Shown in pieces: positions 6,279 through 13,273 of a DNA stretch of 16,883 nt (the stretch's first letter is position 1; every line of letters begins with the position of its first letter). The notes under the pieces were generated by a model, which was given only the letters and a program-made list of their open reading frames with translations, was not told where the DNA came from and did not search any database. A program made the position numbers and the translations under genes. The stretch comes from Bacillota bacterium. Its GTDB lineage: Bacteria; Bacillota; Clostridia; Acetivibrionales; DTU013. The stretch lies in NCBI GenBank assembly GCA_023415815.1, contig JAEZJL010000477.1, forward strand, positions 1 through 16,883, given 5' to 3'.

Positions 6279-7062
6279 GGACATGAGCGGGCTCAGGGCC
6301 AAAAAGCTCTTTATTCTGGATATGGATGGCACTTTTTACCTCGGGGGCAAACTGATTGAAGGCTCTCTTGATTTCATACGGAGGCTTGAGGAGCGAGGCA
6401 CCGGCTATATTTTTTTTACGAACAATTCCTCCCGTACGCCGGATTTCTATAGCCGCAAGCTGGCCGGGATGGGCTGCCGGACGGACGTCTCATCGATTGT
6501 ATCCTCAGGCGACGTTACAATAAAATACCTTAAGGAGAATTATCCGTCTTCGACCGTTTACCTGGCAGGAACTCCGGAGCTCGGAGAGAGCTTTGCGAAA
6601 GCCGGGATCAGGCTGACCGGAGACCGTCCTGATATAGTTGTTGTAGCATTCGATACTTCGCTGACATATGAAAAGCTCACAAGGATCTGTACGTATATAA
6701 GAGGAGGGGCGCTTTTCCTGGCGACCCACCCCGACCTGAACTGCCCTACCAAGGACGGCTATATCCCCGATTGCGGCTCGATGTGCGCCATGATAACCGC
6801 CTCTACGGGAGTGAAGCCGAAATACCTCGGCAAGCCCAACCCTGAGACGGTTGACATGATCAGGCTCATCACGGGCGTTGATAAGGAAGATATGGCCTTT
6901 GTCGGGGACAGGCTTTACACGGATATCGCTATCGGAGTGAACAACGGGATTACAAGCATACTGGTGCTTACCGGCGAAACCTCCCTGGAGGACGCGGGAA
7001 AATCCGACATACGGCCGGATTATATATTTGCCTCGCTCGGCGAGCTGGGCGGACTGCTTTGA
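6271..7062 (+). CDS. HAD-IIA family sugar-phosphate phosphatase (NagD/AraL-like)
   Basis: 263 aa, the standard length of class IIA HAD phosphatases. All four HAD motifs are present: motif I DMDGT (D17 nucleophile, D19), motif II FTNNSS (residues 49-53), motif III Lys in LGKPNPE (K188), and motif IV FVGDRLYTD (D213, D218). The GTGYIFFTNN region and the C2-type cap between motifs II and III match NagD/AraL/glycerol-phosphate phosphatases, which hydrolyse small sugar or polyol phosphates in the cytosol. The ATG at 6271 has GGAGG at 6262-6266 inside the end of egsA. The overlap with egsA suggests that it acts on a glycerol-1-phosphate-related compound or limits its accumulation; this is inference from pairing. 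The tex gene follows after 39 bases. Confidence 0.9.
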   Translation: MNRDMSGLRAKKLFILDMDGTFYLGGKLIEGSLDFIRRLEERGTGYIFFTNNSSRTPDFYSRKLAGMGCRTDVSSIVSSGDVTIKYLKENYPSSTVYLAGTPELGESFAKAGIRLTGDRPDIVVVAFDTSLTYEKLTRICTYIRGGALFLATHPDLNCPTKDGYIPDCGSMCAMITASTGVKPKYLGKPNPETVDMIRLITGVDKEDMAFVGDRLYTDIAIGVNNGITSILVLTGETSLEDAGKSDIRPDYIFASLGELGGLL

Positions 7063-7101
7063 CAGAATACGGATTGACGCTGCTTTTATGGGAGGATAAA
7101 C

Positions 7102-9255
7102 ATGGCGGATATAGCTTCTCAACTTATACAGGAATTCAAGCTGAAGCCCTCGCAGGTGCACAATACCATTAAGCTTGTGGACGAGGGCTGCACGATACCC
7201 TTTATAGCCAGATACAGGAAGGAGCTCACAGGCGAGCTTAACGACCAGGTGCTCAGGGAGCTCCATGAAAGGCTGGTTTACCTCAGGGCGCTTGAGGAAA
7301 AGAGGACGGACGTCAGAAGGCTTATCGACGAGCAGGGCAAGCTCACAGAGGAGCTCTCCCTGGCGCTGGACAGGGCGGCGAGCCTGCAGGAAGTTGAAGA
7401 TATATACAGACCTTACAGGCCGAAGCGGAGGACGAGGGCTTCCATCGCCAGGGAGAAGGGGCTTGAGCCTCTGGCGCGCATACTCTACGCCCAGGAGCCC
7501 ATAAAAGGCGGCATTGACGGCATAGCCGCACCCTTTGTGGACCCAGAAAAAGGCGTTGCCACCGTTGAAGAGGCCCTTAACGGGGCTATGGATATCATAG
7601 CAGAAGAGGTTTCGGACAACGCGGAATACCGCAAAACGGTCAGGGAGCTGTTTTTCAGACACGGTACGCTGGTATCGGAGGCTGCCCGGGAGGAGGATTC
7701 GGTCTACCGGATGTACTACAGCTTCCGGGAGCCCGTATCAAAGATCGCAAAGCACAGGATACTCGCCGTGAACAGAGGCGAAAAGGAGGGCTTCCTGAAG
7801 GCGTCGCTGGAGGTGCCGGAGGAGCTTATCCTGAGCTTCCTCAAGGCCAAAGCCGTCAGGCGCGCCCCAACGCTGACCTCAGTCTATGTCGAAAGAGCGG
7901 TGGAGGACGCCTGGAAGCGCCTCATAGCTTCCTCAATGGAAAACGAAGTCAGGAACGAGCTGACGGAGCTTGCCGGGGAGCAGGCCATGAAGGTGTTTGC
8001 AGAGAATCTCAGGAACCTCCTGCTCCAGCCGCCGGTCAAGGGCAGGGTGGTGCTTGGGCTCGATCCGGCTTACAGAACGGGCTGCAAGATCGCCGTCGTG
8101 GATGATACCGGTATGGTTCTCGCCACCACCGTCATATATCCTACGCCTCCGCAGAGCAAGGTGGAAGAAGCGGAAAAGGTGATGCTGCAGCTGATTGGGA
8201 AGTATAAGGTTGACATCATCTCCATAGGAAATGGGACGGCTTCGAAGGAATCCGAGATTTTTACCGCTGCCCTCTTGAAGAAAACCAACAGGGAGATTTT
8301 TTACATGGTGGTCAGCGAGGCCGGAGCGTCGGTGTATTCGGCCTCGAAGCTCGGGGCCGAGGAGTTCCCCGACTTCGACGTTTCGCTCAGGAGCGCCGTA
8401 TCCATTGCGCGCAGGCTCCAGGACCCTCTGGCCGAGCTCGTGAAAATAGACCCGAAGGCCATCGGCGTCGGCCAGTACCAGCACGACATGAATCAGAAAA
8501 GGCTTGGGGAATCCCTCGGCGGCGTGGTGGAGGATTGCGTCAACAGCGTGGGCGTCGACCTCAACACGGCTTCGCCTTCCCTGCTATCGTTCGTATCGGG
8601 CATAAATTCCGCAGTAGCCAGGAACATAGTGGAATACAGGGAGGCCAACGGGCGTTTTAAAGCCAGAAACGAGCTGAAAAAGGTCAAAAAGCTCGGTGAA
8701 AAGGCGTTCGAACAATGCGCGGGCTTTCTCAGGATAGCCGGCGAGAAAAATATACTGGACAATACCTCGGTGCACCCGGAATCCTACAAGGCGGCTGAAA
8801 AGCTGCTTCAAACCATGGGCTACACGCTTGAGGATGTAAAAAACCGTAGGCTCGGCAATCTGATGATGGAGGTCGAAAAGCGGGGAATCGCAGATGTAGC
8901 GGCTCTTATAGGCACCGGCATACCGACGCTGCGCGATATTGTCAACGAGCTTCTCAAGCCGGGCCGCGACCCCAGGGACGAGCTGCCCAAGCCTGTCCTG
9001 CTGACCGACGTCCTGAGTCTGGAGGATCTTAAGCCCGGTATGATACTGACCGGTACCGTAAGAAATGTCTCCGATTTTGGCGCCTTTGTGGATATAGGAG
9101 TCCATCAGGACGGGCTCGTACACATATCGGAGCTGGCCGACAAATTTGTCCGCAGGCCGATGGAGGTCGTATCGCTGGGCGATATCGTGAAGGTGAGAGT
9201 GCTTTCCGTAGACGTCGCCAGGAAGAGGATAAGCCTCAGCATGAAGGGGCTTTGA
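7102..9255 (+). CDS. tex: Tex family S1 RNA-binding protein
   Basis: 717 aa, full length for Tex (transcription accessory protein), a conserved nucleic-acid-binding protein linked to transcription. Domain order fits: N-terminal helical Tex region beginning IASQLIQEF and IPFIARYRKELTG (about 1-200), YqgF/RNase H-like domain with LGLDPAYRTGCK (about 317-445), helix-hairpin-helix region with DLNTASPSLL and VGVDLN (about 490-560), and a C-terminal S1 domain from LKPGMILTGTVRNVSDFGAF to the end (about 648-717). GGAGG precedes the ATG. It is third in the egsA-HAD-tex operon, 39 bases after the phosphatase. I see no truncation or frameshift. The family is well established but its exact cellular role is less so. 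Confidence 0.96.
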   Translation: MADIASQLIQEFKLKPSQVHNTIKLVDEGCTIPFIARYRKELTGELNDQVLRELHERLVYLRALEEKRTDVRRLIDEQGKLTEELSLALDRAASLQEVEDIYRPYRPKRRTRASIAREKGLEPLARILYAQEPIKGGIDGIAAPFVDPEKGVATVEEALNGAMDIIAEEVSDNAEYRKTVRELFFRHGTLVSEAAREEDSVYRMYYSFREPVSKIAKHRILAVNRGEKEGFLKASLEVPEELILSFLKAKAVRRAPTLTSVYVERAVEDAWKRLIASSMENEVRNELTELAGEQAMKVFAENLRNLLLQPPVKGRVVLGLDPAYRTGCKIAVVDDTGMVLATTVIYPTPPQSKVEEAEKVMLQLIGKYKVDIISIGNGTASKESEIFTAALLKKTNREIFYMVVSEAGASVYSASKLGAEEFPDFDVSLRSAVSIARRLQDPLAELVKIDPKAIGVGQYQHDMNQKRLGESLGGVVEDCVNSVGVDLNTASPSLLSFVSGINSAVARNIVEYREANGRFKARNELKKVKKLGEKAFEQCAGFLRIAGEKNILDNTSVHPESYKAAEKLLQTMGYTLEDVKNRRLGNLMMEVEKRGIADVAALIGTGIPTLRDIVNELLKPGRDPRDELPKPVLLTDVLSLEDLKPGMILTGTVRNVSDFGAFVDIGVHQDGLVHISELADKFVRRPMEVVSLGDIVKVRVLSVDVARKRISLSMKGL

Positions 9256-9368
9256 GCCTGAAGGGCCGGCAAGTGTCCGGTCGCGCCGTATGGCCTGCAG
9301 CTGCATCTGCCCCTTCCTTCAAGCGGTTTATTAATGTTTACAATATGGAGTGCATATATCATGCTCGA

Positions 9369-9412
9369 CGGCAATGCTGTAAAAGACATCTCTTGCCGGG
9401 CTATATTTTTTT
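9369..9412 (+). terminator. Possible terminator of the egsA-HAD-tex operon
   Basis: CGGCAA (9369-9374) pairs with TTGCCG (9393-9398) across an 18-base loop, followed by GGCTATATTTTTTT. A competing partner CCGGCAAG lies at 9266-9273. The stem is short and the loop long, so this is only a candidate. Confidence 0.35.
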
Positions 9413-9491
9413 ACGGAATGCCTTATGTTCCCCCGTCGGATGCGGACGGGCGCAGCTCCGGATTCGGGCTGCTTTCAGCGGCCTGCACAAG

Positions 9492-9520
9492 TTTACACTC
9501 AGGGGTGATTATGCTATAAT
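9492..9520 (+). promoter_or_regulatory. Strong sigma-A-type promoter with extended -10
   Basis: TTTACA (9492-9497), a 17-base spacer and TATAAT (9515-9520), with TG at 9512-9513. It should start transcription near 9527, about 130 bases before the membrane protein gene. Confidence 0.8.
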
Positions 9521-9657
9521 GACTTGGGATATAATAGGAAAGCGGGACCGGAGAGAAAGACCGAACGGCCGGTCATCGGCAATATGCTCCGGCATTGCGA
9601 TTTGCTGTATTTGGATTAGATGCAAAACTATTTTGACATACTATTGGAAGGAACAAT

Positions 9658-10494
9658 ATGAACATTCTGAAAACAACCGTGCAAGCCGTTATCAGGCGGC
9701 CTTTTGTTATAATACTGCCCGCCGCGCTCATGCTGCTTTTTACATTGCTGAATACTTACAATCCGATCTTGCCGGTAATAGCGGGTATTGCGAGCGTAAC
9801 CGGAAGCTCGCTTTTCGACAGCCTCGTATCCGTTATCCAGCTTCTGCTGAACCCTTCGCTGATACCTGTCATACTGGTCGCTTTTTCCGGTACGGTGCTT
9901 CTGGCTTCACTTTTTACAGGCCTGGTGCTGTCCGGGTATTTTAATGTGCTTGTGTCGGCCCTGGATGGAGCGCCGGCAAAAAGGGGCGAATTTTTGGAAG
10001 GGCTGAAGCGCTATTTTACGAGGTATTTTTTCATATCCCTGAGGACGGTCCCCTTCATGCTGCTGCTTGCCACCTTCATGCTGGTTTCCAGCGTCCCCGC
10101 CGTTATCGTCACAAGAGCCGTAACCGCCGACAAGCCGGAGCTGCTCATAGCTGCTGTCTTTGTGGATATCCTCACCTTTGCGGTTTTATTCTTTGCATTT
10201 ATTTTTTCAAGGGCATATATTTTTTTCTGGTACCCCTCGGGGCTGAAAGCCGGCAAAAAGCCCTTTGCTTATGGCAAAAGGCTTGTGGACGTACATTTCT
10301 GGGGGATAGTGCTGAGAATTTTTGTTTTTGACATCGTCTTTGCCGTCTTCTGCTATCTCACCTCAATCACAGGCAGCCCGATTCTGCAGCTGCTGTTGGG
10401 GTGGGTCTTCAATACGGCCTTTTTTACGACTCTCGGAGTATATGTCTTCAACGCTTTCAGGGAATTCAGCAGTTTTCCTGTTCCGGAGGATTAA
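9658..10494 (+). CDS. Polytopic membrane protein, function unknown
   Basis: 278 aa, begins MNILKTTVQAVIRRPF; GGAAGGA lies 6 bases before the ATG. About six hydrophobic segments are visible: near residues 15-32, 33-50, 65-95, 130-155, 160-185 and 215-265, some long enough to span twice. Charged loops (GAPAKRGEFLEGLKRYFTRYF and the SGLKAGKKPFAYGKRLVD segment) lie between them, with positive charge placed as in a cytosolic side. The general look resembles the glycerophosphoryl-diester/DUF975-type integral membrane families of Firmicutes, but I cannot assign one. It has its own strong promoter and a structured leader. Its stop is only 9 bases from the 3' end of sleB on the other strand, with no clear terminator between them. 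Confidence 0.75.
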   Translation: MNILKTTVQAVIRRPFVIILPAALMLLFTLLNTYNPILPVIAGIASVTGSSLFDSLVSVIQLLLNPSLIPVILVAFSGTVLLASLFTGLVLSGYFNVLVSALDGAPAKRGEFLEGLKRYFTRYFFISLRTVPFMLLLATFMLVSSVPAVIVTRAVTADKPELLIAAVFVDILTFAVLFFAFIFSRAYIFFWYPSGLKAGKKPFAYGKRLVDVHFWGIVLRIFVFDIVFAVFCYLTSITGSPILQLLLGWVFNTAFFTTLGVYVFNAFREFSSFPVPED

Positions 10495-10503
10495 GAGGCC
10501 CCG

Positions 10504-11211
10504 TTATTTTGCAAAATTATGCTTGCCTATGGACAGCATGATCGGCCTGGACCATATCCAGGAGCTGGTGGCCGTAGCGGGATTGTAGTAGTATATGCAT
10601 CCGTAGGTAGGGTCCCAGCCGTTCAGGGCATCCCTTGCGGCATTATACGAGCTGGTGTCCGGTTCGAGGTTTATCTGGCCGTCGTATACCGCGTCGAAGG
10701 CGCCGGGCTGGTATATAACCCCTGCGATTGTCTTGGGGAATCTTGAATCTGTGGTGCGGTTGATGACGACCGCAGCAACCGCTACCTTGCCCTCATAGGG
10801 CTCGCCTCTGGCCTCGCCGTGGACCAGATGCGCAAGCAGGTTTACTTCGCTGCTCGCCGTCCCTCCGCCGCCGCCCCCCGACGGGGCTTGAGCGCCGCTC
10901 GGCAGGCCGAGGGCCGCAAGAGTCTCCGGGCCGGCGACACCGTCGACCGTAAGTCCGTTCTTTGCCTGGAAGTACTTGACCGCGCTGTAGGTCTGATAGC
11001 CGTAATCGCCGTCGACAACACCGTTGTAATAGCCCCAGTTGTAAAGCTTTGCCTGTATATTGATAACTTCCTGCCCGCTGGAGCCGTAGTTTGACAGGAC
11101 GGCCCTGCTGTAACCCAGGTAATCCGACACTTCGGCCCTGTACGAATAAAGCATCATGGAGGAAACAAGTAAAAGCGTGATAAGAACAAGTAATGCGGCC
11201 TTCTTCTGCAT
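10504..11211 (-). CDS. sleB: Spore cortex-lytic enzyme SleB (cell wall hydrolase)
   Basis: 235 aa. An N-terminal membrane or signal segment (KKAALLVLITLLLVSSMML) is followed by a PG_binding_1 domain (about 43-103) with the DGDYGYQTYSAVKYFQ and TVDGVAGPETLAAL signature. After a Gly-rich linker (110-118) comes a Hydrolase_2/SleB catalytic domain (about 122-235) with the family block HGEARGEPYEGKVAVAAVV, catalytic-candidate E133, VINR, and PGAFDAV. SleB is a lytic transglycosylase that degrades spore cortex peptidoglycan at germination, so the organism probably makes endospores. GGGGAAAGG precedes the ATG. It is the last gene of a minus-strand group with four small genes. The usual partner gene ypeB is not within this window, which is worth noting because SleB is normally paired with it in Bacillus. 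Confidence 0.92.
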   Translation of the reverse strand: MQKKAALLVLITLLLVSSMMLYSYRAEVSDYLGYSRAVLSNYGSSGQEVINIQAKLYNWGYYNGVVDGDYGYQTYSAVKYFQAKNGLTVDGVAGPETLAALGLPSGAQAPSGGGGGGTASSEVNLLAHLVHGEARGEPYEGKVAVAAVVINRTTDSRFPKTIAGVIYQPGAFDAVYDGQINLEPDTSSYNAARDALNGWDPTYGCIYYYNPATATSSWIWSRPIMLSIGKHNFAK

Positions 11212-11295
11212 TGCCTTTCCCCTTTTCTTCGGTATTTCAAAGCCTCCATGATATTTTCTGTAATTGTCATGAATTTATTCCATCAGGGAATCAAT

Positions 11296-11628
11296 CTAGA
11301 AGAGAAGTATGTATACCAGAATTATCAACAGAAAATCGTCCTCGAGGGATTCGTCCAGGAGCAGGATTATAAGGCCGACAAGTATTATTTCTTCTATTCT
11401 TATGTGCTCGCGCAGGAAATTCAGAACGCCGTTCAGGCCGTTAGGCCCGTTGCTCTTGCCCCATGGGTATTTGTAGCTCTCTCTTTCATTGGGCAGGGGT
11501 ATGCTGATGAAATCATTGCCGTAGCCATTGCCGTAGCCGGAACCGAAAATATCCTGGCTATCGGTTTTTTTGGAGCCGTATGCAGGCAGGAATTTTTTTG
11601 AACCTTGATCAGGCCTTTTATAAGGCAT
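11296..11628 (-). CDS. Small protein: hydrophilic N terminus, hydrophobic C-terminal hairpin
   Basis: 110 aa from the ATG at 11628; a TTG three bases upstream would be too close to the ribosome binding site GGGAGGGG. The N-terminal ~70 residues are polar with Gly/Tyr/Asn-rich parts (GSGYGNGYGND). The last 40 residues hold two adjacent modules of acidic residues followed by a Leu/Ile-rich run: RIEEIILVGLIILLLDES, then LEDDFLLIILVYILLF. Such short proteins are common near spore genes in Clostridia, but I cannot name a family. It starts 9 bases after the stop of the 128-aa gene, whose end overlaps its ribosome binding site, so the two are translationally coupled. Membrane association likely; function unknown. 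Confidence 0.7.
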   Translation of the reverse strand: MPYKRPDQGSKKFLPAYGSKKTDSQDIFGSGYGNGYGNDFISIPLPNERESYKYPWGKSNGPNGLNGVLNFLREHIRIEEIILVGLIILLLDESLEDDFLLIILVYILLF

Positions 11629-11640
11629 CAAAACCCCTCC

Positions 11641-12027
11641 CTACTTGTCATTATTATTCATGAGCCTTGCAAGGCCGGTCATCTGCAGGAGCTGAATGGC
11701 GTTGCCTATCTTTTTCTGCCTTTTTATGTTCATGAAGGGCTTTATGGCCTGAAGAAGGTTTATTCTGGGGTCGTTGCCCGTATTCACTCCGTCCATAAGC
11801 TTTTTGACCCTTCTCATCATTTCCGTATTCTCATCGTTTCCGGACTGAACGGCTTTTTCTTCAACCGGCTTTTCTTCCTCGGCCTCGGCCGGCTTTGGGG
11901 CGCTGCCCTCCTTACCGTTCAATGAGCCTGCCAGAAGCGAGACCAGGCTTTTCAGATTATCCGGCACCTTGTCCTGCCCCAGCATTTCGGCTATCTGTTG
12001 AATCTTCTTGTCAAGGTCGTCACTCAT
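11641..12027 (-). CDS. 128-aa helical small protein, conserved-hypothetical type
   Basis: Starts MSDDLDKKIQQIAEMLGQ with GGAGGAA upstream. An N-terminal helix-rich segment (residues 1-35) is followed by an acidic, Pro/Glu/Lys-rich linker (about 40-70) and a C-terminal helix-rich segment with MMRRVKKLMD, DPRINLLQAIKPFMNIKRQKK and LLQMTGLARLMNNN. No membrane segment, no Cys. The pattern looks like conserved hypothetical proteins of spore-forming Clostridia, but I cannot attach a function. The C-terminal part, beginning at DPRINLL, is the most motif-like. It is the third gene of the minus-strand group and directly precedes the 110-aa hydrophobic protein gene. Confidence 0.7.
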   Translation of the reverse strand: MSDDLDKKIQQIAEMLGQDKVPDNLKSLVSLLAGSLNGKEGSAPKPAEAEEEKPVEEKAVQSGNDENTEMMRRVKKLMDGVNTGNDPRINLLQAIKPFMNIKRQKKIGNAIQLLQMTGLARLMNNNDK

Positions 12028-12093
12028 AAATAATTCCTCCAGGGATGTGCGGGCGGCATCCGGCTTCCAGCTTCAGCATTAATAATATATTCA

Positions 12094-12417
12094 TCAATTA
12101 TTCAATAATGACTTCAATTTTTCCATTATTTCTCCGCCCTGCTCGCCCAGCAGCTTTTGCAGGTTTTCCATATCGGCGTCGTTGACCTTTTGCTTTATTT
12201 CATTTTTATCAATATTCATTTTTTTCAGCTTTGTGTCGTCAAGCTCGTTTAATTTGGACATAATCTCATTTTTGTCCATTTTGCCTATTTTTCTTGCGAG
12301 TTCCTCGGGATTGCCGTTCTTCAGCATGTCAAGCGCAGCGTTGAGCTTGGCCTGCAGCACCTTTTCATCCATTTTCCCCAGCAGGTCTCCAAGCATTTTG
12401 TTAATTCCGTTAGCCAT
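12094..12417 (-). CDS. 107-aa Lys/Leu/Asn-rich helical small protein
   Basis: Starts MANGINKMLGDLLGKMDE; GGGAAGGAT precedes the ATG. The product is almost entirely predicted helix, rich in Lys, Leu, Glu and Asn, with no hydrophobic span. Short self-similar segments are visible: LARKIGKMDKNEIMSKLNE, then DDTKLKKMNIDKNEIKQKVND, then ADMENLQKLLGEQG, each about 20 residues with an N-E-I or N-L core. This suggests tandem helical repeats. Second gene of the minus-strand group, 33 bases after the 75-aa gene and 66 before the 128-aa gene. No family recognised. Confidence 0.65.
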   Translation of the reverse strand: MANGINKMLGDLLGKMDEKVLQAKLNAALDMLKNGNPEELARKIGKMDKNEIMSKLNELDDTKLKKMNIDKNEIKQKVNDADMENLQKLLGEQGGEIMEKLKSLLNN

Positions 12418-12450
12418 ACGATCCTTCCCTTCATTAAATATAATATATGC

Positions 12451-12678
12451 TTATTCAGCGGTCTCCCTTGTATTTCCTATGATTATAAACAATACGAGAA
12501 ATACGGCTATGAGAACGAGCGGGATGCCGCCTTCTGAAGCTATCCCTCCTGCGGAGCCGTTATCCGTCTGTCCCGAGATAAAAATAAATATGAAAAGCAG
12601 GGCAAATACCAGTATCTCATCAAGGTCGTCGTCATAGAGGTGCGAGACCCTGTCAAGGATATTGCCTGTAAAATTCAT
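12451..12678 (-). CDS. 75-aa small two-segment membrane protein
   Basis: Starts MNFTGNILDRVSHLYDDDLDEIL. Two hydrophobic stretches, ILVFALLFIFIFIS (residues 22-35) and PLVLIAVFLVLFIII (about 53-67), are linked by a Gly/Ser-rich loop (GQTDNGSAGGIASEGG). The acidic DDDLDE preceding the first run echoes the modules of the 110-aa protein encoded downstream. The ribosome binding site is part of the perfect palindrome GGAGGTACCTCC. First gene of the minus-strand group leading to sleB, with a good promoter ahead of it. Function unknown; membrane localisation is the safest statement. Confidence 0.7.
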   Translation of the reverse strand: MNFTGNILDRVSHLYDDDLDEILVFALLFIFIFISGQTDNGSAGGIASEGGIPLVLIAVFLVLFIIIGNTRETAE

Positions 12679-12690
12679 GGAGGTACCTCC
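12679..12690 (-). promoter_or_regulatory. Palindromic ribosome binding site
   Basis: GGAGGTACCTCC is a perfect 12-base palindrome. Read on the minus strand, its first half is the Shine-Dalgarno GGAGG, 7 bases before the ATG of the 75-aa gene. The second half could pair with a second copy of the transcript or with an anti-SD context. Confidence 0.5.
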
Positions 12691-12739
12691 GGCAGTAATT
12701 TCACCTTACATTCTATGTGGAGGGAGGCGTATGTGTGAC

Positions 12740-12767
12740 ATTATAAAAAAATTTATAGCATTGGCAA
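12740..12767 (-). promoter_or_regulatory. Promoter of the small-protein/sleB group
   Basis: On the minus strand, TTGCCA (12767-12762), a 16-base A/T-rich spacer and TATAAT (12745-12740), about 60 bases before the 75-aa gene. The promoter sits between the inverted copies GTGTGACA (12733-12740) and TGTCACAC (12782-12789), which could be an operator pair. Confidence 0.55.
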
Positions 12768-12802
12768 AAAGCCATTTCCTTTGTCACACTTTTTAACGTG
12801 CG

Positions 12803-13270
12803 AAAACAGCTTCAGCGTCGAAAGGGAAAATTCCATGCACCGACATCAAAAGCCCCGCATCCGGACCCAGCTACAGCGTCAAAAGGGACATACCCCGATA
12901 CCCGATCCATCGGCGGTAAAGGTGTGTCCGAACCCAGCATTAGCGTCAAAGGGGACATACCCTTGACACCCGGTCCATCGGCGGCAAAGGTGTGTCCGAA
13001 CCCAGCATTAGCGTCAAAAGGGGACATACCTCGACGTACAGTCCGTCGGCGGAAGGAGTGTGTCCGAACCCAGCTTTAGCGTCAGAAGGGGACATTTTTT
13101 GACGTACAGTCCGTCGGCGGAAGGAGTGTGTCCGAACCCAGCATTAGCGTCAAAGGGGGACATACATCGACGCACAGTCCATCGGCGGCAAAGGTGTATC
13201 CGAACCCAGCTTTAGCGTCAAAAGGGCACATACCTCGACGCTCAGTCCGTCGGCGGGAGAGGTGTGTCCC
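12803..13270. repeat. Tandem array of 6-7 ~68-bp repeat units with internal dyads
   Basis: Aligned on ACCCAG, units start at 12865, 12932, 13000, 13068, 13136 and 13204, i.e. periods of 67, 68, 68, 68 and 68. A divergent unit of about 60 bp begins near 12803. Each unit reads: ACCCAGC, AGCGTCAAAAGGGGACATACC, CGACG, about 9 bases, CGTCGGCGG, AGGTGTGTCCGA. GGACATACC and GGTGTGTCC form an outer stem (8-9 bp in units 1-3, with one G-U pair; interrupted in units 4, 5 and 6). CGACG/CGTCG or CGAT/ATCG forms an inner stem in several units. The period is not a multiple of three, so no protein repeat is encoded, and there are no unique spacers, so it is not a CRISPR. It ends at the 3' end of the 62-aa gene. 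Function unknown. Confidence 0.85.
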
Positions 13271-13273
13271 CTC

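Larger units (their letters stand above)
9256..9657. other. 402-bp gene-free region between tex and the membrane protein gene
   Basis: An open frame that crosses it (9252-9944) runs into another frame of the next real gene and shows no recognisable protein pattern, so I do not call it. The region holds a possible tex terminator (9369-9412), a strong promoter (9492-9520) and a leader of about 130 nt with two hairpins. These are GACCGG (9546-9551)/CCGGTC (9569-9574), with an alternative GACCG at 9559-9563, and GCAAT (9579-9583)/ATTGC (9594-9598). Confidence 0.6.
12679..13273. other. 595-bp gene-free region between the two small-protein genes
   Basis: It holds the palindromic ribosome binding site, the minus-strand promoter flanked by the GTGTGACA/TGTCACAC inverted repeat, and the ~68-bp tandem array. 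Open frames in the array (12781-12966, 12798-13079) are repeat translations and are not called. Confidence 0.7.

Noticed and set aside
6505..7662. 385-aa minus-strand open frame
   Set aside because: Antisense to the HAD and tex genes, whose domain motifs are clear; a GC-rich codon shadow.
9252..9944. 230-aa open frame overlapping the start of the membrane protein gene
   Set aside because: It overlaps a well-supported gene with a good ribosome binding site and promoter; its product shows no domain and low-quality composition.
12798..13079. Protein-coding frame in the repeat array
   Set aside because: The repeat period is not a multiple of three, so a reading frame shifts from unit to unit, and the translation has no recognisable pattern.
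12803..13270. CRISPR array
   Set aside because: Units are contiguous at 67-68 bp with no unique spacer between identical short repeats, and no cas genes are present.
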